NCBI GenBank assembly: GCA_012295275.1
Contig: CM022671.1
Coordinates: 17,779,456-17,843,455 of the forward strand
Length of the DNA: 64,000 bases
From: Chrysomallon squamiferum
Lineage: Eukaryota; Mollusca; Gastropoda; Neomphalida; Peltospiridae
Direction of reading: 5' to 3'
Shown here: positions 14,901 through 30,000 of the stretch, in pieces
How the letters are laid out: each line of letters begins with the position of its first letter
Numbering within the stretch: the first letter of the stretch is position 1
The notes under the pieces: model-generated
The model's database searches: none
Told to the model about the DNA's origin: nothing
Seen by the model: the letters and a program-made list of their open reading frames with translations, nothing else
Program-made: the position numbers and the translations under genes

Positions 14901-16968
14901 ATAACTATCATGGCAATAATCTTGGTTACAGAATAAAAGTACTTGTATTAGTAAGTGGTTAACAAGAAGGTAACAAAAATCAATACATTCAGAAATTAAA
15001 ACTTCAATTACAGTTATGAAAAATATGTTTTATTTGTCTAAAATAAAATGAAATGAAAAATGAAAAAAAAAAGAAGAAGAAATGTATTTTAGAATTTAAA
15101 AAAAAAAAAAAAAATATATAAAATTCCCAATGAAACTATTTAAAACAAACCCCACAGAAAAAGAAAATTTATATTATATGCATGCCACAATGTGTTCTAC
15201 AAAAAAGTAGAATGTTTTGTAATTACTGATACATGTAATTTTAAAGACAGTTTTATTTGTTTTTGAACCAGAAATCAATACTGGCAATATGACACCACAT
15301 TTATTAACTTTTCCTTACAGAAATCTGTGATGGCCTAAGATGGTCTTAGAGTGGTTATTAAATTTATGGAAGTTCTTTTAAATAATACTTTGCAAAATAT
15401 AATGAATATATATCCTTTAAAACATCAACCAAAAAACCCCCACAGATACAGCATTAGCCAATTACCATGGTGATAGTGACGCAAAGTTTGCCAGCTGCTA
15501 ATTTGAGACTCGCCATTACGCAAGTTATTTTTTAACCAAAACCCAATTTTTTTTTTTTTTCAGAAATGTAATTATGACTGATGATATACTGTAAAAGATG
15601 AATAAAAATAACCTAAAAAAAAAAATTATCCAAAAACATTCACATACATACACAAATTGACTAAAATGTAAAGTGAGTGCTATAAAGAGATAATGAAAAA
15701 AGTTATTTTTATTAATTGGTTTTATAAGCCATTAACTGAAGAACTTTCAGAAAAGAACTATAGAATAAGTGGGTTGTTTTTAAATCCTATTAATAAACTC
15801 TTTAACCAAAATCCAAATTTCTCTTTTTTATACTGAACAAATATAAAAGCATTTTAAAAAAAGTAATAATAAAATAATTTTTAAAAATATTTTTTTTTTT
15901 TTAATGATTTGGTATCTATGTCTATTAGGGCATAATTATTTGCATTTTATCTGTTTTTGTATGTATTTAAACATCTACATAAGTTTATATGTGTAGTTGT
16001 ATGCACATACTGTGTGTGTGTGTGTGTGGGTGTGTGTGTGTGTGAATACATGTATATAAATATTTTATATACACTTATGTCAGAGTGTTTATGCACTTGT
16101 GGCTGTATCCATATATACACATCAATTTTGTCACCAAATCACCACAAAAAAAAAAAAATATATATAATAATAATAATATTCCATCAGAGGTAAATATTTG
16201 GAAATGTTGAAACTAATTTTCACAGTAACAACACCATAAATAACACTGCTCTGTTCAGTTTGGATGTCATTACATGAAATAGTGATGCATGTAAGAAGTG
16301 TTAGGCAAACATCAACGTTGAAGACGTCGTCATAATTTATAAGAGTAATAGAAAGATATCATGTTGATCTGTCGACCACGATCAAACATTTATAGAGCTG
16401 ATTAAATGTGTATTGATCCAGTAAATGATACTGCAGGATGAACAAGCAGTGATATGAAAAGAGGAAGGACACTAATGGGAAACATAATAGAGGATGAAGC
16501 CAGTCTTGTACAAACCACTGTCTCGCCACCTCTAATTGTCTACACAATCCAAACCAATCAAACTTACTGGTACCAGTAGCCATGGCAACTATTTATGATT
16601 CCATGATTATTTCCTTTCAGTGGAGATTTATATATATATATATATATATATAAAGATGAGAGACACTACTTACACAGAATGAATTTTTATATACAAAGTT
16701 TTTAAAACCCACAATAATTACAAAAATTTGTCTGTGTGTGTGTGTGTGTGTATTCTACTATATTTATTTAATGTACAAAGATTTATTATAAAGTATAATG
16801 AAATGTATTGCATCATGGTTTTTCTCCCAGCACTGAAGAAAAAAAAATTATTATCTTATTTTCAGTAGCACAATAATCCAGCCTGAAGTTGGTGACCATC
16901 AATACATGCATAATTGCATGCCTGAATGAGTGTATATTTCATATATATATATATATATGTGCATGCAT

Positions 16969-17016
<48 letters not shown>

Positions 17017-20000
17017 AAAAAAGATAAACCACTATAAAAGATATAGTTGAGTAAATATACATAATTAATATAAACTATGGATTTGTTTTGAAACACAACT
17101 AATCACAAGAGTAACAAAGGAAGCTGGTAATCTTGTCAAAGGACCAGGGATAGACCAGCATCATGGTGCAATAACAAAATGTGTGATGAAAAATATTGAT
17201 TTTCTCACAACAGATACAAATTTGGAAAACTGCATATCAGTAGGTGGTTACAGAACACAGATTCCATTTTCAAGATTACTGAAAAATATGCTTTCCATTG
17301 CTATTAAGCGAGATCAGCTAATTATTCTGTCTTTTAAAAAATGTTTACTTTAATTCAGTTTAATGGACACATACACATACCGGAAAATAGGCAGACACAC
17401 AGACAGACATTAAGTAAAGCACCAAAAACTCATACAAATATAGATATATATTAATTAACAAAGCCACTGTATGTTATCACACACATATATATATATATAT
17501 ATAAACATTTGTTATTTATTTACTTATTTATTTAATATAAATCTACAGCCAGATAAGTCATTTTTAGCTTGAAAATATGTAATCCTTTCTTTAAACATAC
17601 ATGGAAATTATGTAATCCTTTCTTTAAACATACATGTTTTTGACAATGGTTTAGAAGTCAAAATCTGATTTGGTTTTCTAATTATTTTGTTTTACAGGTT
17701 TTAGTTACTGTTGCAATTAATAACAAAACAGTAATAATATAAAAAATACAACATATAATCTAATCTAAGAGATTTGTCCATGAAATTATTGCTTTTCTTA
17801 ATTATTATTGGCAAAACAATTAAGTACACAAGACTAAATTCTGAAATATCCAATAATGTTATTATACTAATAAGTAATATACTTACAGCATGAGAACCTT
17901 TATTAAGCAGGCAATCAATATAGCTTAATAATAATAATCATAAAAAGAAATATTTTCATTTACCTAATGGATAATGTGCTTTGACAACAACTAATAAATA
18001 GGGATAAAGTATTTTAAGTATTTTATCAAAACAAATTAAATCTAAGACCAAAATGAACTAGAAAGATCTAAAAATAATAATTTAAAAAATACAGTTTTTC
18101 TGAAAAGATAAAAAATATGGGAATTTTTGTAAAAATAATTTGTATGACTATTCCAATAAACTAATAACAACAATTATAACATTTATTGTTGTTGTTGTTG
18201 TTGTTATTATTATTATAATTATTATTAGCTTCTATTATCAGGATAAAAACAATTTAGATCAATTGCTCAGAAAATAATTACTTGAAAAAATAAATAAAAT
18301 ATCAAACCAATGGTGGAAATATTGGTTTAGAAGTAGTTCAAACTCAGTAGATATTGAATACTTGTTCTGCACTCAAACTTCCAGTACAGTGATTGGTTAT
18401 ATTTTTATGTTGAAGCCAGTGACACCCACAGGTCTGGTTATTGTTAGCTACATGGTTTCATTGACAACAATATACAATAAAACCTACACTACATTTTTAA
18501 ATTCTGAAACTTCTGAAGATCTTTAAACTTCATTTTACAAAAATTAAATTAAATAAATAAAAACATAATAACAGTATAATAATAGTAATAATAATAAAAA
18601 TAATAACAACAACAACTGTAACAATATTATTAATAATGATGATGATGATGATGATATAATAATAACTACAATATTATTGATAATGATAATAATAATAGTA
18701 GTAATAATAATAATAATATATATGATATTATGCTCTAAAGACTGAAGTCCGGATATTTTATCAATTATATATATATAACTTTATAAGCAATAAAAACCTG
18801 AACAATGGTTGAAAAATAATTTGTAATGATTTAAACTACCATGGTGTTACTGCAAGAAGTAAATAAATATTTTATTATATACAATTTTTTTAATAAAAAT
18901 AAGTATTTATTTCAGTAGCTATACAAGCTGTAAAACATTAAACACATGTTAAATTATTTTATATTGGTTCATAAACAGCAAAAAAATAATAAATAATAAA
19001 CACACACAGACACATATAAAATAAACTGAAAAAGAAAAAATTGAATCAAGCTCAGGAAAAAAAAAAATCAACAAGAAAATAAAAAGAATAGAAAAAAAGC
19101 AATCTAAAATAAAATGGTTCATATGATCATAACAAACAAGAAACCTGAAGAAAAATGAAAAAAGAGAAAAAATAAAACTTCCCAGCATAACAGTAAAGAC
19201 ATTTTCATTAAGCAGTGAAATTAAATGTAAGCCTCTTGACACTAAATCCAGCTCAGAAAAATTGCTTGTGAAAATTTTAATTTTGTTTGTAAGCTTCCCA
19301 CACTCTTAATTCTTACAGCCGTATTTATTAACTATGACATTCTGGACATAACACGCTTACGTTAATTAGCACACAACAAGAAAATCTCTATAACAGAAAT
19401 GCCAGAGACAAAATAAGAAACAAAAGGTGATTCAAATAACAAAGGGTATGAACAAAGTGTCCTCAGGCCACGGAGTCATGTTGAGATGCTAATGGAAAAA
19501 TGTCTCAAACAACAATCTCCATGCCATCTGAAATAACGGAATACATGGCTAATTTGGATGAAGAAGAAATGGGTTCTTACTGTTGGCAGTGGTTTTGACA
19601 TCATTCTTGTAGCTAATGTAAAACCATACCCTGGTTCAGTATTATTTTGTAAGAAAACTGATGTTTTTAATGATGTTTTAATATATTAAATTAAGCTAAT
19701 TAGCTAAAAAAAAGTACATAAAGGTTTTATAGTGGTTTAGAAATCATCAGCACTGTAATCTGGTCCAGAATGATTCTGCAGAATAAACTGTAGAGATTTA
19801 AGGTTAATAAACTGGTATTTATAATGTAGCTTTAATATACTAAATTAAGCTAACTAGAAAAGAAAAACTACATTAAAGTATTACAGTGGTTTCATCCTGA
19901 TAACTAACAGAGAACCTGGTTCAATACATTTTTGAAGAATAAACTGTAGAGATTTAAGGTTAAATAATTGGGTTTTTTAATACACTACATCAAGGTAACT

Positions 20001-21635
20001 AGAAAAAAAATATACATTACAGTATTGCAGTGGCTTAGACATCATCCTGGTATCTAACACACAATTGTACTCTGGTTTAATACATTTTTGTAGACACTGA
20101 AGAAATTTAAAGTTAACAAATTCCTATTTATAATGATGTTTTAATACACTAAATTAAGCTATCTAGAATTAAGCTGTAGTTTAAATCATCCTTATGGCAG
20201 AGAAAGAACTGTATCCAGGCACAGAATGATTTTGCAGAGTAAACTGTGGTGGTTTGAGGTTAATAAACTGATGTTTATAATATTTTTTTACTACACTAAA
20301 TTAACCTGTCTAGGAAACATGAAATTCTAGAGAAGTCCAAGACACATTTTTTTTTTGCAATGGCTACAGCTAATTTTTCAAATCTGACTGAATATGGGAG
20401 ACCATATCAAAAATAAGACATACAGCAAATCAGAAAAATAGTCACGACATATATAATTACCAAAATGTGTATCAAAAAAAAAAAAAATATATATATATAT
20501 TCTATTCATTTATTGATTTAAGCACTAGTTTCATATGTAAAGACATCCTCAAACTTTTGCTTAAAGTAGACAATTATTATTTTACAACACTAGAAGCATT
20601 TAAAGAAGTCAGAAACCTTTTTTTTTTTTCTTTTTTTTTTTTTCATAATTTAAAAACATCTTGGTTGACAGGACAAGATACACAAGAAAAACTACAGAAA
20701 AGAGTTGTGACAGTATGAATGCAACAGTGGAGAGACTTAACATTTCTTCAAACAGAAATCAATAAGAGCATGTTCTTTTTGGAACTAGTTCATGATTTAA
20801 AACACCAAGATAGATACACAACTCTTTGCAGTCTGCCTCAAGTTCAATTCAACAACAGCAATTTGTTAGAGATAATCTCATAAAAAGCATGAATGTCTCT
20901 CTTGCTAAGCAGAGATGATAGAGAAATATTGATTCTATGCATCACAAGCAAAAGCAGTTTCAGCAGAAAATCTCTCATCTCTTCCAGCTAGTTTCACACG
21001 ATGACTAATTATTGTTGATGGAAAAAAAAATATTAAAAAATAGTTAATGAAACATTTTTTTTTTTTTTTTTTTTATTAAAGGATTTATTATTATGCAGTG
21101 TCTTCAAAAAGATTAGAAACTAAATAGAGGTGAATAGTTTTTTGTCAAAAGTCTTTTGTTAATGCTTTGTTTATGAATATTTTATAGTTTCCTAACCATG
21201 AATATACATAAACCCCTATTTATGTCATTTGCAATTTACATATCCATATGTATAATCACAACAAAAGTACACATTAAATGAAAACGAGAAAGTAGTAATA
21301 TTTAATCCAAAAAAAAAAAAAAAAATAATAACCAGCAAAAAATAACTTCCAAATAACCTCAATTCCAATGTACATGTGGTCCATCAAAACATAACCTGGT
21401 CATATGTAGGACTCTGTCTATATACATTTTAATTTATTCAGCTTTAAATGTTTGGTTAGCATTAAATCACCTGATTTTGATATTCACACAACAAATGACA
21501 GAAATATATTTAGAATTATATTATCTAATTTTGGTTTTTAAATATAAAAACTGTATAAATAACTTGTATGAAAGATTAATCACAATTTTAACCTTTTTGT
21601 TTTATTTATATTGTATTTTTATTTTTTATTATTAT

Positions 21636-21667
<32 letters not shown>

Positions 21668-21910
21668 CTGAATATGAATTGAGGAATAAACCAATGATTA
21701 AATTATTCTGATATTTCAATAAAAAAATAAATAAAAAAACAACTTCCCTATGGAATGGAAAAGCATCTCATTCTGAAGTAGTTATTAATCATCTGTCAGA
21801 AAAACTTTACTGTAATTTATCTTAAAATGTAAGTTCTGACTTCAGGCAGTGGAAAAGAGATTAAAATAAAAAAAAATATAAAACTTTTGATTTTGATAAC
21901 AATACATTTG

Positions 21911-21962
<52 letters not shown>

Positions 21963-22003
21963 TATTATTATTATTATTATTGCATTTATTATTATTATTA
22001 TTA

Positions 22004-22043
<40 letters not shown>

Positions 22044-22808
22044 AAGGAAATTCTGGCTTGAATATTGTTTAGTTCATCTATTGCAATCTAGCAAAAACCA
22101 AAGATATAAAGATACTATTTGTTTTTTTTGTTTTTTTTTTAAATTTTATAATATGATACAAACAGCTGTGATAAGTTTTATGTCACAAACAACTGTAGCA
22201 AGTTTCAAAGATGTAACACAGATTTAATATAATTTACAAACGCATGTAATGTGTCAGCTTTCAAGAAAATGGAACAAAATCGTTTTATATTACAAACAGA
22301 CACGGCAAATCATGTAACAAAAAAAATACAACAAGACATTTTATATATAGATTTTGACAAGTCATATTTGATATGATAAACCATGTTATAACCAAGTATG
22401 TCACATGTTATAAACTGATGTGACAAGTGATATGTGAAATATGACATGCCACATTAGAACTACAGGTGATATATGTGACATGTCATGATACAAAGAAGTG
22501 TTACAAGTTATGACACATAAATGTGAATAGTCATATGTTAGTTATGAAGAGCCACGTTTTAACTGCTTTAAGCTATAATCAGATATACCTGAGGTGGCAA
22601 ATCATATTTCACAAACAGAATATGACACTTGACAATTTATACTGCAGCAATTAGATAACAGTATATCAGTATCAAAATATTACAAACAGTTTATCAAAGA
22701 AATATGCTTCGGATATATCAATACAAATGCTACAGTTTACCAAGAAATATGCTATAAAAATATCAAGAATTGAAGAAATATTCAACAGATATTCAAGTAA
22801 TATACTGC

Positions 22809-22846
<38 letters not shown>

Positions 22847-25800
22847 AAAATATGCTCCAGATATAAGACACATGCTGCAAATATATCTAGAAATGTTCTA
22901 CAGATATATAAAGAAATATTATATGCTATAGGTATAAAAAATATGCTAGACACATCAAGAAACATTCTATGGATGTATCAAGAAATTGATACAACAAGTT
23001 AATGCTACACTGCTAACCAAACTACTGTCCAGTTAATATGTATCTACTGGCAAATATTGATTATCTGCAGGTTTCATTTCCCCACACACTGTATAAAACA
23101 GTTGGATTATAATTATAGTTAGGGTTTTTTTGTTTTTTGTAGTTCATTATTCCAATGTATCATTACAAAAACAGGATTAGAACCGGAAATTAATGCCATT
23201 TGTACTTTTTCTCCAAAAAGGATGTTCCCAAAATTAAACAGACATAAAGAAATCTAGGTACTTCCTTTTTATATTTATTTTAGTAAAATGATAATGAACT
23301 TCAGCAGTACAAATGATTTAATTTTTTGTTGAAACTAAGTTGTAGATAAATGTTTAGTATTTATATTGCATGATGAACTGATTTTATCAAATAATGAATA
23401 TTTGGAGAATACATTACATAAATATTAAATTATATATTTTAGTTATTTTACTTTTTAGATATCTATAAATAAATTTAATAATTCAAAATATATAAATAAA
23501 ATAAAATAAAATAAAATAAAATAAAATAAAATAAAATAAAATAAAATAAAATAAAATAAAATAAAATAAAATAAAATAAAAAAAAAAATAAAAATAAAAA
23601 TAGAACAGAACAGAACAGAACAGAATAAAATAAAATATTATAAAATTAAAAAAATTAAAATAAATACAACCCTAAAACTGATATGATTACTGTTGGTGAC
23701 GCTGTGCCCATAAATTAAATTACTTATTAAATCAAAATTTAAAAACCCAATAATACAAAAGCACATTAAAAAGTAAAATTGAGAAAAGCAACTAGTTTAA
23801 TAAATCCAACACAATACAGGCTCAACATAATTCTTTTCAAATATGTAACTTTTACCCAAGAGATTTATAATACTTCCTGTTTTCCATTGAAATAAATGTC
23901 TAAAAAAAATGTATTTCAAAAAAAAAAAAAAAAAAAAAAAAGAAGAGAAAAATTGAATAGTTTTACTACAATGAAAAGCACTCACCAGAATAAGGCCTGA
24001 TATAAGAGAGGATGTTCCAGTCAATGCCACATAAAATTTTGGTGTCAAAGTGTTCAGGAACATAGTTGCTGAAATATAAGAAATACGAAACACAGTTAGA
24101 AAGGAAAATAATAACAAAAATAATCATTATAATTTTTTTTTTAAATTCATGCTTTCGAAGTGTACTTATCCCAGAATGAGTAAACAGTGCAATAAAATTG
24201 TTTATCATTTCAACTTATAAGTTTATCGTTTCAGACATTAAAAAAGTATGATAATAAAATAATACTGTTAATGTTAGTTCGAATGTTGCCACTGCACAAG
24301 CTGCAGACTGATAAATATGTTTTTCTGACAGATCTGATAATAAAATCAAACTACTGTACCTAACGATTTGACAGCTACAGACAAACAGTGGAGTCAAGAT
24401 AGTTTTAAATTGAACATTTTTGTTTTTAAACTTCATTATTAATAAAGATTGGATAGCGAAAAAAATAAATAAATAAATAAATACAATATGATATATATGA
24501 TGTATAATACATGATGTATTATAAGACATGATACCACATGATATAATAATTTAGAACAATGCAGAATAATGTCTTCTTATCATGAAAGGTTCACTTTAAA
24601 TACTCATTTATCCTGTAATGTATTTCCCAATGTATGATATAAATTCCAAAATCTTTTAACCTCTGAATCATATTACAAAAGAAAATATAAAAAATCATAT
24701 GATACAAACAGATGTAACAAATTACAAAATTTCTAAAACCATTATCTTTATTTGTATCAAAATAAATTTAGCAAATTAATACCATTTTCCTGTTCCTGGG
24801 TAGGTTTGTTTTAGTATTTAAAATAAAATAACAATAACAGACTCTGTGCAGATTGTGTTACTAATAAAATACTTTATATATATAATGTTTTAATGCACAA
24901 GCTTCATTTTTGGATGTAATAATTTTAATAGTAATAAATATATGCATCAAATATACATAAATAAAAACACTTTTTTTTTTTTCCAATGAGAATTATGTTT
25001 CAGTGACTTTTATTTAGATATGTTATATACATTTCTGGTTTTGTATTATTGCTAGTGTTTCTAGTGAATGAGACTGATGTATATTTGATTTGATTTGTCC
25101 ATTCAAGCAAAGAAACAACAGATTATCAAAAGCTTTAGTAACTAAGAACAAGAGTACATGAAAACTGTATGTATTGACTTGTTCAGAGTCTAGAAGTACA
25201 TTATACAGATGAACTCAACTGCAGTTTTCATAATAATATGTCACAGTCCAGTGATTAACAGTGAGGAAAAAGAAATGTTACAGAACTGTACAGAGTAGGT
25301 TTTATTTTCACTTGAATTAATATAAACAGTATAGAGTGGGTTTTATTTTCACTTGAATTAACAGAAAAACAACCTGGGAGATGAATTTTATTGTTGTTGT
25401 TTTTTTAAACTAGTTAATAAATCATACACGTGAACACAAATGTATATAGACACGCGAAAATACACATGCACACGTATCACAAACACAAAACATACACACA
25501 TGCACCGTTCATTATCTGATAGCATTATGCTAGTCAACATTTAAGATATAATTTTTTTTTTAAAGTTTAATTTTTAACCCAGAAAGATTACTGAATAAAC
25601 TTTTATATTTACTACAAATTCCACAGAAATATAGACATGAAAGTAAATTACCTACTAAAATTCTTTAATGTATTTTGAATGCACTGTAAATGGTCACACA
25701 GTAGATATATTTTATTTGCTAATTAACGCATACATTTTAATATGAATAATGAACCATAATGGTTTGACAGTAGATAAAAACTGTTTATCAATATTAATAG

Positions 25801-26993
25801 TAAATATATACAAGACACAGTAGCTATATGTACGAATAAAAATTAAATAAATAAATAAATAAACCATACCAATACTGAGTGAATAGTCATTAAAAATAAA
25901 ATAAAAAGTATTATAATATATAAAGAGAAAAGTACAAAAATGCCAAGAGAAACATAATAATAAACCCTCAAGCAGGTAACGCAAATCAAATACAGTCTTC
26001 AAGAAATGTTCACACATATACTCACAGTCAAGCATGACGACAGATAAAAATTTATCTCCAGTCTGTGAATGGAAAAAAAAAGAAAAAAAAAGCCAGTGAG
26101 TTATTTAACAAGACAGAAGCAGAGAACACTGATGCAAAGATGTTGGTAACAATGCGACCCAAAGGGACAGTGTGTTTCAAGGATCTGTCAAATCTGTGGT
26201 GTTGCTGCTGCACACAGATGCTTATGACCAGAAGACAAGCCTGCTATTAAAAGGTTATTGGAACTACAAGGACACTGAGCTCAGCGAGAGTATTGATGTG
26301 TCCTCAACACTACACACAGGCAGGCAGGCAGGCAGACTTGGTTAGCTCAATAATTCCCAGACACAGTGAATAAAAATATAGAAAGCAGAGGCGTCAAATG
26401 CAAATCTGTCTTCATGACAAATATCAATTCTTTCACTCTCACTTTTTCTCGAAAGAAATGGAAGTAAAACTTAAAAGAAATTGTTCAGAGATAGTTGTAT
26501 AGTGATTAAATCCTAGAAAAATCGTTTCAGTCATTTTGACCAAACTTTAATTCACTCACGACATGCACTATTTTTGTATCTTGTATAAAGTCTCTCTGTG
26601 AGGTTCCAGTATAATAAGAACAGTGATAATCAGCTCATCACACTGTTCATTATGGCTAAATAATAATTCATGGTTATTAGATGTCAATGTAAAATTTTCT
26701 AATAATGAATTATAGGAGAAGAAAACTCCTGATGCCATTCTTATTGATTAGATTGTGGGATCTCAGACATTAGTCTAGTGACAGGAAAACATGGACCCTG
26801 GCAGGAATGGGAAATAAATGGATATAATGCATGAAAGTTTGATTCTAAAAATTTATATGAACAATAACATTAAGTTACATGCTATTCTATAACAAAAAGA
26901 AGAAAAAGAACAATAATAACAAGAATAACTTATCAACTCAATTTTATAATAATAATAATAATCTAAACCTGTATTTTACAAATATTAATTCAA

Positions 26994-27059
<66 letters not shown>

Positions 27060-30000
27060 ATTTAAAGCTGACGCTGAGAAAAAGGTAAAATGAAACCATG
27101 ATTATTCAGAAACAGAGAAATGACAACAATCTTTCTCAGTGGCAAGTGGGAGGAAATTTTGGCTGTTCTGTCCTAGACCATTACAGAAGTTGAAAGGAAA
27201 AAGAAAATCAATAGAGATCCCACAGGGAAAATTCTCTTTGAAGATACAGTGGCAGACTTTACGGTAATGGAACGCTAAGAGAGATTGCCAGTATCACAGA
27301 CTGTCGAAAGGAACAGTTCAAACGACAATGGTTTTGAGTCAGGTTGAAGAGAACTTGAAAATAATCATTTAAAACATTGTTATCACTTATTAAGTTATTT
27401 GTAAAAAAAAAAAAAGGAATTTAATTTTAAAAATATAGTTAGTGATGGTATGTATTCATTTGTTCCCAGGGTTATTTGATTGGTTAATAAATCAAAAGGT
27501 TCCCTCAAAGGTCAGTGATTTGAATATATTGAACATAATTAACACTACTGATATCAGACAGATCAATCAGATGAAAGATGTGTCCATTGATGAGAGATGT
27601 CAGCAATGGTGGCACAATGAATAAACCATTAGTGTTAAGAGGACAATCTTATCCAGATCTAACAGGTCATTTTTATTTTATTAATTCTTAACTTAATAAC
27701 CCATACACTATTAAAAAAAAAAGAGTTCTGCCTGAAGAAGACCTGTTTATGCATATTTGACTGATTAATTAAATAAGCTATGTGATAAATGCTATGAGAA
27801 ATTTTCAATAATTCAAGATCTAAATGCAATGATACAAGTAATTCATTTATGCACATCCACAATGTTCTGATTGTAACTGTAATAATTTTTATGTCTAACA
27901 AAACTAAGGAAGGGTGGTATTACCATACCTATATTAATTTGGAAAATTCAGATCATTGTTTCTTTATAGATATAGATATACATATATATATACACATACA
28001 TACAATCTTAAATAATGTAATTAATAGATTTTTAAGACAATAGCTGCAAACATTTATATAAATGATTGGTCAATGATCTATTCATGTTTCTAAACTATTG
28101 TTTTTTGTTTTGTTAACGTATGTCTGCAAACATCAGTGTAAAGTTAAAACAACAAAAAGGAAAAAAAAAACTCCAAACAAAAAAAATGAAATAAAGCAAC
28201 AAATAAACATTTCTTAATAGTTAATTGTCTATTATATCTGAACATTTTGTTGTGTATTATAAAACAATCCTGCCCTACATTAATAAATTCTTAAATCATA
28301 AATATAAAAATAAATAAATAAATAACAATAATTCAGTTAAAAAGAACTTTATAAGCTACAGAATAAAAAAAAGAGTAATAATTTTTTATGAAGATCTACT
28401 TATTATAAATGGTTTTTTACCTACACAAATATATCAAAATTTTTCTAAATCAACATTGTTTTAAACTATCAGATGACATTCATATAATACATTTTGTTTT
28501 CTGCACCCCAACCCTTTCTCTTTAACACACACACACACATTCTCTTTTGTTTTACATATATACATACATACCTACATATAATACACTTATCCCACACTAA
28601 ACAAAACCAATAAACGTACACAATAAAGCACAGAACATGATGCACATGTAAAACTGTTTTCATGTTCATGCATATAACTTACTGTACATAATTTATTACC
28701 TATACAACCAATTTAGTGTTTCCATTCATTAACAGTGAACAGGTGTTTGGCTTATGTATACGAATTAATGAAATGTGTTTGCGTATGACAACGTTTGACA
28801 TAACTATCAACTGTCGTTTCATTTCCACACTGATCAGAGTAATTAAATGAATGAAATATAGCTTTGATCAGAATATATTCGTTTCATATAACATGAATAA
28901 AATTAAAACAAAGCATTCTAACAATTAAAAACAAAACAGAAACAAAACAACAACAAAAAAATAGTAGCTAAAATTTCCTGTTATTGTTTTTGTGTTAAAT
29001 CTTTCTGATTATAACTTTTAATGAAAAAAAAAAAACCAGATTAAATTATTATCCAGTAGGGTTTTAAAAATTCATCAAATTCTTAATTAATTGGTTAAAA
29101 ATATTTTTTTATTATTATTTTTTTTTTTTTTTTAAAATAAGCAATATAATATATATAAATAAACGTTTAAAAGTAGATTATATCTTTGGCAGAAAATAAT
29201 AAAATTCTCTCAATGTCTTAAAACTCACACTCTACCGTTAACAATTATCTTATAGATAAGAAATACCACTGGGATGTTTAAAACAAGTTATCTGACAGTT
29301 AATTCATATAGATAATAAATAATTATAAAACACAGAACTTGAAGATATCATGAAAATTAATTCTAATAACTATTAGAAATCAATTTTTTAATACTCTTTA
29401 TAACTGTTGTATTATAATTCTCACCTCTGTTCTTCAACATACAACAAACCAAACAGACCAGCTTGAAGTAAATTGCATCTTATTAATAGTTCTTGATACT
29501 TATTATACAAGACAGGCATGTAATTGCAAGCTAAATATAGTCTGAACTAGTTACTGTTCTGAGTACTCAGTCTTTTATTTTCATTTCTACTTGCTATTTG
29601 TTTTTTATCTACTATAGTAACTAACTGAAACATGAAAAGAAGAAAAGATAAATATCAAACATAGAAAATATTAAATATTATTAACAATAGTTTGTTTAGT
29701 CTTTGGTTCATTATATGTAATCTGATTACTTTAAAGAATGTTTTTTTTTTAACCACAAATAATTATAGAGCAAATCACTGAGATTTAAAAGTCAACAATA
29801 TATGAAGATAAACATCCAAACATAAATCAACAGCAGTAAAAATAATAATAATTAATTAATGAATTAATAAAAAAAGAAACCAATTTATTATCACAAAAAA
29901 ATTATTTCCTAGCTATTCTATGTTTAACTGAAATATGTAACAAATATTTAAAATTGTTCACTTGTGACCTGTAACTGTTTATTGCAAAACAAAATAACGA

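Noticed and set aside
16359-16583. Minus-strand open frame [13 protein letters not shown]... in ST7 intron 2
   Set aside because: No family resemblance, no acceptor or donor in a useful phase with ST7 exons 2 and 3, which already join correctly.
21477-22072. Open frames rich in Phe, Tyr or Leu over poly-T and ATT runs
   Set aside because: Translations of simple repeats.
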